From: Thermoleophilia bacterium
GTDB taxonomy: Bacteria > Actinomycetota > Thermoleophilia > RBG-16-64-13
Assembly (NCBI GenBank): GCA_016929985.1
Contig: JAFGIH010000865.1
Location: 1-17,250, forward strand
Length of the DNA stretch: 17,250 nt
Direction: 5' to 3'
Shown here: one piece after another, positions 13,541 through 17,250 of the stretch
Numbering within the stretch: the stretch's first letter is position 1
How the letters are laid out: every line of letters begins with the position of its first letter
Notes under the pieces: model-generated
Seen by the model: the letters and a program-made list of their open reading frames with translations, nothing else
Database searches by the model: none
What the model was told of the DNA's origin: nothing
Made by a program: the position numbers and the translations under genes

Positions 13541-16222
13541 CTATTTCGCCGAGAGCCAATCGACGCCCACCCCCGCATCGACACCCAGAGGAGGCTCCAT
13601 GGGGAACGCCGCGACCATCTCCCCCACCATGGCGGCGCGCACCGACTGGGCGTCGCCCTCCGGCGCTTCGAACACGAGTTCGTCATGCACTTGCAGGACA
13701 AGGCGCGCTTTGGGGAACTCCCGGGTCAGACGTTCATGGCAGCGGATCATCGCCACCTTGATGACATCCGCGGCGCTGCCCTGGATGACCGAGTTGACCG
13801 CCAGCCTCTCCCCCAGCGAGCGCTCCTGGTAGCTGCCTGAGGCCAGCTCGGGTATGGGCCGGCGGCGTCCGAAGACCGTAGCAACATACCCTTGACGACG
13901 GGCCGATTCGATAGTCTCCTCGATGAAAGACTTCACCCGCGGGAGACGCTCGAAGTAGCGTTCGATGTAGGCGGCGGCTTCCTCTCGTTCGATGCCCAGG
14001 TTCTGACTCAGGCCGAAGGCTGAGATGCCGTACATGATGCCGAAGTTCACCGCTTTCGCGTAGCGGCGGTGGGTGCTATCGACCTGGTCTTCGGGCACGC
14101 CGAACACCTCGGCCGCGGTGCGCGTATGGATGTCTTCCCCGCGTGCGAACGACTCGAGAAGTGTGGTCTCCCCAGAGAGGTGCGCCATGATGCGCAGCTC
14201 TATCTGCGAGTAGTCGGCCACCACCAGCAGGTTCCCCGGCTCAGCAGTGAAGCACTGTCTGATCTGGGCGCCCAGTGCGGTGCGGACGGGGATGTTCTGC
14301 AGGTTCGGATCGCTCGACGACAGACGCCCAGTGGCGGCCACCGTCTGATTGAACGTCGTGTGAAGCCTGCCGGTATCGGGATCGACTACCTGGGGCAGCG
14401 CCAACAGGTACGTGGACATGAGCTTGGAGAACTCGCGATGGTTGAGCAGGTGACTCACGATGGGGTGGCTGTCGCGGAGCGAGTCCAGCGTCTTCGCGTC
14501 GGTGGAGTATCCCGTCTTGGTCTTGCGCTGCCGTTGGAGGCCGAGACGGTCGAAGAGTATCCGACCAAGCTGTTGGGGTGAGCCGAGATTGAACTCCTCG
14601 CCCGCCAGCTCGTATATGCAGGTCTCCAGTTCCTCCATCTGGTCTTGGATCTTGCCGGTGATCTCGCCCAGACGGTAGCAGTCCAGGTGGATTCCGGTCT
14701 GCTCCATGTCGATGAGCACGCCGGTCAGCGGTAGCTCGATGGTCTGGAAGAGCTCCCACATGCCCTGATCGCGCAGCGCACGCTGTTGCCACGCCGCCAG
14801 CGGGAGGACGAGAGCCGCGGCGGCAGCCGGCGCCAAGACGCCCGCCGGGACGGCGTCCGGCGCCGCGTCCGGCGTACAGCCCGCCGGCGCACTGACGACC
14901 GGCGGAGCGATTCCGGCCTCGTCGGTCAACTGCTCCAGGCGGTAGTCTCTCTTGCCCGGCGCCAGCAGGTAGGCGGCCAGATATGTGTCGTGGCCCGACT
15001 GCCGAAGCAGTCCGCGCAGCGTCCGGGCAGACTTGAAGTCATGGCATACCACCTCGCCCTTGCCCAGCAAGCCGGCTAGAGCAGCGGTGTTCTCAGCCGT
15101 GACCTCCAGCCTGGCGATGGAGTAGGCGCCGAAGTCCTCCAAGCCCCCGTCCGAACCCGGCTGGGCGATCCAGAGACCGCCCGCGGAGCCCGCGCCGGGC
15201 GCTTCCGCGGCGACACCAACGGTCGCCGACCAGTCCACGAGTCCATCGAGGCCGCCCGGGTCGCGGGAGACTGTCTGGGCGGCAGCGAGCTGCGCGCCAG
15301 ATCGTTCCCGCGCGGCCTCCGCCTGCCCCGCCGCCGGCAATAGCGGTTCGACCCGTTCGAGGAGCGTGTTGAACTCGAACCTGGTGAACAGCTCCTTGAG
15401 CTTGTCCCGTTGCGGCTCGTGCGGCAGCACCTCGGTGGCGTCGATGTCTATGGGAGCGTCGTGCTCCAGCGACGCCAGCTTCTTCGAGAGAAGAGCGATC
15501 TCGCGATGCTCGCGCAGCAGCTCCCGGCGCTTGGCGCCGCTGACCTCGTCTGCGTGAGCGAGCACCTCCTCCAGCCCCCCGAACTGGGCCAGCAATTGAG
15601 CCGCGGTCTTCTCTCCGATGCCGGGCACGCCTGGGATGTTGTCGGACGTGTCGCCCTTCAGGCCGATGAGATCGGGGATCAAGCGCGGAGGCACGCCGAA
15701 TCTCTCCTCCACCGCAGCCGGATCGTAGATCTTGACCTCGGTCATTCCTCGAGTGTTGGCCATGATCCGCACGTGCTCGCCGGCCAACTGCATGGCGTCG
15801 CGATCACCCGTGACGATGACCGTCTCGCGGCCTTTGGCCTCCGCTTGCCGGGCCAGCGTGGCCAAGATGTCGTCGGCTTCGTAGCCGGATACCGCCAGGT
15901 TGACGAACCCGAAGGCGGAGCCCAGCTCGCAGAAGTACGGCCACTGTTCCGACAGCGCATCGGGCATGGGCTTGCGCTGCGCCTTGTATTCCTCGAACTC
16001 CTCGTGCCGGAACGTCTTCTCCCGGGAGTCCCAGGCCACGATCACGGCATCCGGGCGATACTCCGAGAGTATCTTGATGACCATCAAACAGAACCCGTAC
16101 AAGGCGTTGGTCGGAAAGCCTCCCGACGTGGCGATTCCCTCGGGCAACGCGAAGAACGCCCGGTAGGCCACGTTGCTGCCGTCGAGCAGAAAGAGCGGAC
16201 CCCGCTGCCCCCCGGCCGTCAT
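13541..16222 (-). CDS. polA: DNA polymerase I (5' nuclease active, proofreading domain degenerate)
   Basis: PolA fills gaps in repair and removes Okazaki primers. It has 893 residues. The 5' nuclease domain (1-290) keeps the metal ligands Asp14, Asp65, Glu115, Asp117, Asp118, Asp140, Asp142, Asp191 and Asp194, and the helix-hairpin-helix GVPGIGEKTA. The middle domain (about 320-480) lacks the DxE pair and the final YxxxD of an active 3'-5' exonuclease, and carries an Ala/Pro-rich stretch at 444-475. The polymerase domain keeps motif A DYSQIELR (670-677), the O-helix with Arg719, Lys723, Phe727 and Tyr731, and motif C VHDE (845-848). Phe727 matches the Phe762 of E. coli that excludes dideoxynucleotides. 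The ATG follows the glnA stop codon by only 4 bases, so the only ribosome-binding match is TAAGG overlapping that stop. Confidence 0.98.
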   Translation of the reverse strand: MTAGGQRGPLFLLDGSNVAYRAFFALPEGIATSGGFPTNALYGFCLMVIKILSEYRPDAVIVAWDSREKTFRHEEFEEYKAQRKPMPDALSEQWPYFCELGSAFGFVNLAVSGYEADDILATLARQAEAKGRETVIVTGDRDAMQLAGEHVRIMANTRGMTEVKIYDPAAVEERFGVPPRLIPDLIGLKGDTSDNIPGVPGIGEKTAAQLLAQFGGLEEVLAHADEVSGAKRRELLREHREIALLSKKLASLEHDAPIDIDATEVLPHEPQRDKLKELFTRFEFNTLLERVEPLLPAAGQAEAARERSGAQLAAAQTVSRDPGGLDGLVDWSATVGVAAEAPGAGSAGGLWIAQPGSDGGLEDFGAYSIARLEVTAENTAALAGLLGKGEVVCHDFKSARTLRGLLRQSGHDTYLAAYLLAPGKRDYRLEQLTDEAGIAPPVVSAPAGCTPDAAPDAVPAGVLAPAAAAALVLPLAAWQQRALRDQGMWELFQTIELPLTGVLIDMEQTGIHLDCYRLGEITGKIQDQMEELETCIYELAGEEFNLGSPQQLGRILFDRLGLQRQRKTKTGYSTDAKTLDSLRDSHPIVSHLLNHREFSKLMSTYLLALPQVVDPDTGRLHTTFNQTVAATGRLSSSDPNLQNIPVRTALGAQIRQCFTAEPGNLLVVADYSQIELRIMAHLSGETTLLESFARGEDIHTRTAAEVFGVPEDQVDSTHRRYAKAVNFGIMYGISAFGLSQNLGIEREEAAAYIERYFERLPRVKSFIEETIESARRQGYVATVFGRRRPIPELASGSYQERSLGERLAVNSVIQGSAADVIKVAMIRCHERLTREFPKARLVLQVHDELVFEAPEGDAQSVRAAMVGEMVAAFPMEPPLGVDAGVGVDWLSAK

Positions 16223-16226
16223 GGCC

Positions 16227-17250
16227 TTACAGGTTCTCGAGATAGCGATCGATCTCCCAGGGGGTCACGATGGCCCGGTAGGCATCCCACTCCGCCCGCT
16301 TGTTGCGTACCAGGTACTCAAAGATGTGGTCACCCAGAGTCTCACGCATCAGCTCCGAGTTCTCGAACGCGATGATGGCGCCCTCGATATCGCCGGGCAG
16401 CGACCTGATGCCGGCCGTGATGCGCTCCTTCGCCGACATCTCGTAGATGTTATCGGTAGCTTCGGCGGGTAGCTCCATGCGTCTCTCGACGCCCTTTAGG
16501 CCTGCACCCAGCATCGCCGCGAACGTGAGGTAAGGGTTGGCGGCAGGATCGGGATTGCGCATCTCGACCCGGGTCGCGTTCTCCTTGCCGGGTTTGTACA
16601 TGGGCACCCGCACCAGCGCCGACCTGTTGCGCCGCGCCCAACAGCAGTAGATGGGGGCCTCATACCCCGGCACCAGGCGCTTGTAGGAGTTGACCCACTG
16701 GTTCGTGACCAGGCACATCTCTCGGGCGTGCTGAAGGAGTCCGGCGACGTATGTCTTGCCGACGTTGCTCAGGTGGTAGGCATCGTTGGCGTCGAAGAAG
16801 GCGTTGCGATCGCCCGTGAAGAGCGACTGATGCACGTGCATGCCCGAGCCGGCTTCGCCGAAGATGGGCTTGGGCATGAAGGTGGCGTGGATGCCGTGGG
16901 CGTTGGCCACTTCTTTGACCAGCAAACGGTAGGTCATCACCGAGTCGGCCATGGTGAGGGCGTCTTTGTAGCGGAGGTCGATCTCGTGCTGAGACGGTCC
17001 GCACTCGTGGTGCGCGAACTCGACCTCTATGCCCACTTCCTCGAGCGCGGTGACGGTGTCACGACGGATGCTCGTGGAGACCTCGAGAGAAGTCAGGTCG
17101 AAGTACCCACCCCGGTCGAGTACGTCGGTGTGGGAGCTGTCCTTGAAGTAGAAGAACTCGAGCTCGGGCCCTACGTACATCGTGTAGCCCAAGTCCGCCG
17201 CCTTGGCCAGCATTCTCTTGAGAGCGTAGCGAGGATCGCCGTCGTAGGGC
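16227..17250 (-). CDS. glnA: Glutamine synthetase, type I (N-terminus outside window)
   Basis: The enzyme makes glutamine from glutamate, ammonia and ATP. The visible 340 codons start mid-gene at the right edge; about 100 N-terminal residues are missing. GPELEFFYF carries the EXE metal-binding motif. HHECGPSQHEIDLRY, GSGMHVHQS, RRNRSALVRVP and RVEMRNPDPAANPYL are the catalytic-domain landmarks in family order. GSGMH is preceded by Ala where type I enzymes usually have Asn. A Tyr in DNIYEM sits where the adenylylated Tyr of enteric enzymes lies, but adenylylation cannot be inferred from it. The gene ends in TAA 4 bases before polA, so the two may share a transcript. A related gamma-glutamyl ligase rather than a true glutamine synthetase is possible but less likely. 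Confidence 0.93.
   Translation of the reverse strand, partial: PYDGDPRYALKRMLAKAADLGYTMYVGPELEFFYFKDSSHTDVLDRGGYFDLTSLEVSTSIRRDTVTALEEVGIEVEFAHHECGPSQHEIDLRYKDALTMADSVMTYRLLVKEVANAHGIHATFMPKPIFGEAGSGMHVHQSLFTGDRNAFFDANDAYHLSNVGKTYVAGLLQHAREMCLVTNQWVNSYKRLVPGYEAPIYCCWARRNRSALVRVPMYKPGKENATRVEMRNPDPAANPYLTFAAMLGAGLKGVERRMELPAEATDNIYEMSAKERITAGIRSLPGDIEGAIIAFENSELMRETLGDHIFEYLVRNKRAEWDAYRAIVTPWEIDRYLENL

Overview
The window is a high-GC, gene-dense bacterial chromosome segment with almost every gene on the minus strand. The order glnA-polA-rpsA-coaE-(slt)-uvrB, read in transcription order, matches the polA-rpsA-coaE-uvrB cluster known from Actinomycetota such as Mycobacterium. S1 has four S1 domains and a long acidic tail. 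PolA carries a degenerate proofreading domain. Two lipoproteins have Thr-rich spacers. Together these suggest a deep-branching Actinomycetota, of a kind that also carries TRAP transporters. The class cannot be fixed from the sequence alone.

Layout by position: 1-360 (-) is the start of a partial lipoprotein gene. 393-3005 (-) is leuS, with a recognisable promoter and hairpin leader. 3180-6370 (-) is a three-gene TRAP transporter operon, transcribed dctP, dctQ, dctM, with a strong hairpin between dctP and dctQ. 6371-6592 is a divergent promoter region. 6593-7249 (+) is an MgtC/SapB-family membrane protein, the only plus-strand gene, probably on a leaderless mRNA. 7253-7332 is a large 18-bp perfect inverted repeat with nested inner stems, between the convergent mgtC-like gene and ald. 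7382-8497 (-) is alanine dehydrogenase. 8570-11855 (-) is a tightly coupled coaE-slt-uvrB group. 11865-11895 is an intrinsic terminator after rpsA. 11926-13380 (-) is rpsA, with a two-hairpin leader. 13541-16222 (-) is polA. 16227-17250 (-) is a type I glutamine synthetase gene whose 5' end lies outside the window.

Functionally the window combines housekeeping information processing (LeuRS, DNA polymerase I, ribosomal protein S1, UvrB), CoA synthesis (CoaE), cell-wall remodelling (lytic transglycosylase), nitrogen and amino-acid metabolism (GS, alanine dehydrogenase) and uptake of an unidentified solute, probably an organic acid (TRAP). UvrB and PolA both serve nucleotide excision repair and lie in the same cluster.

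No gene-free stretch exceeds 300 bases; the longest is the 222-base divergent region. I see no tRNA, rRNA, CRISPR array, insertion sequence, phage gene or defence system. I found no convincing new protein system. The observations most worth following are regulatory: the rpsA leader, the coaE start placed directly against the rpsA terminator, the mgtC/ald inverted repeat and the leaderless mgtC promoter.
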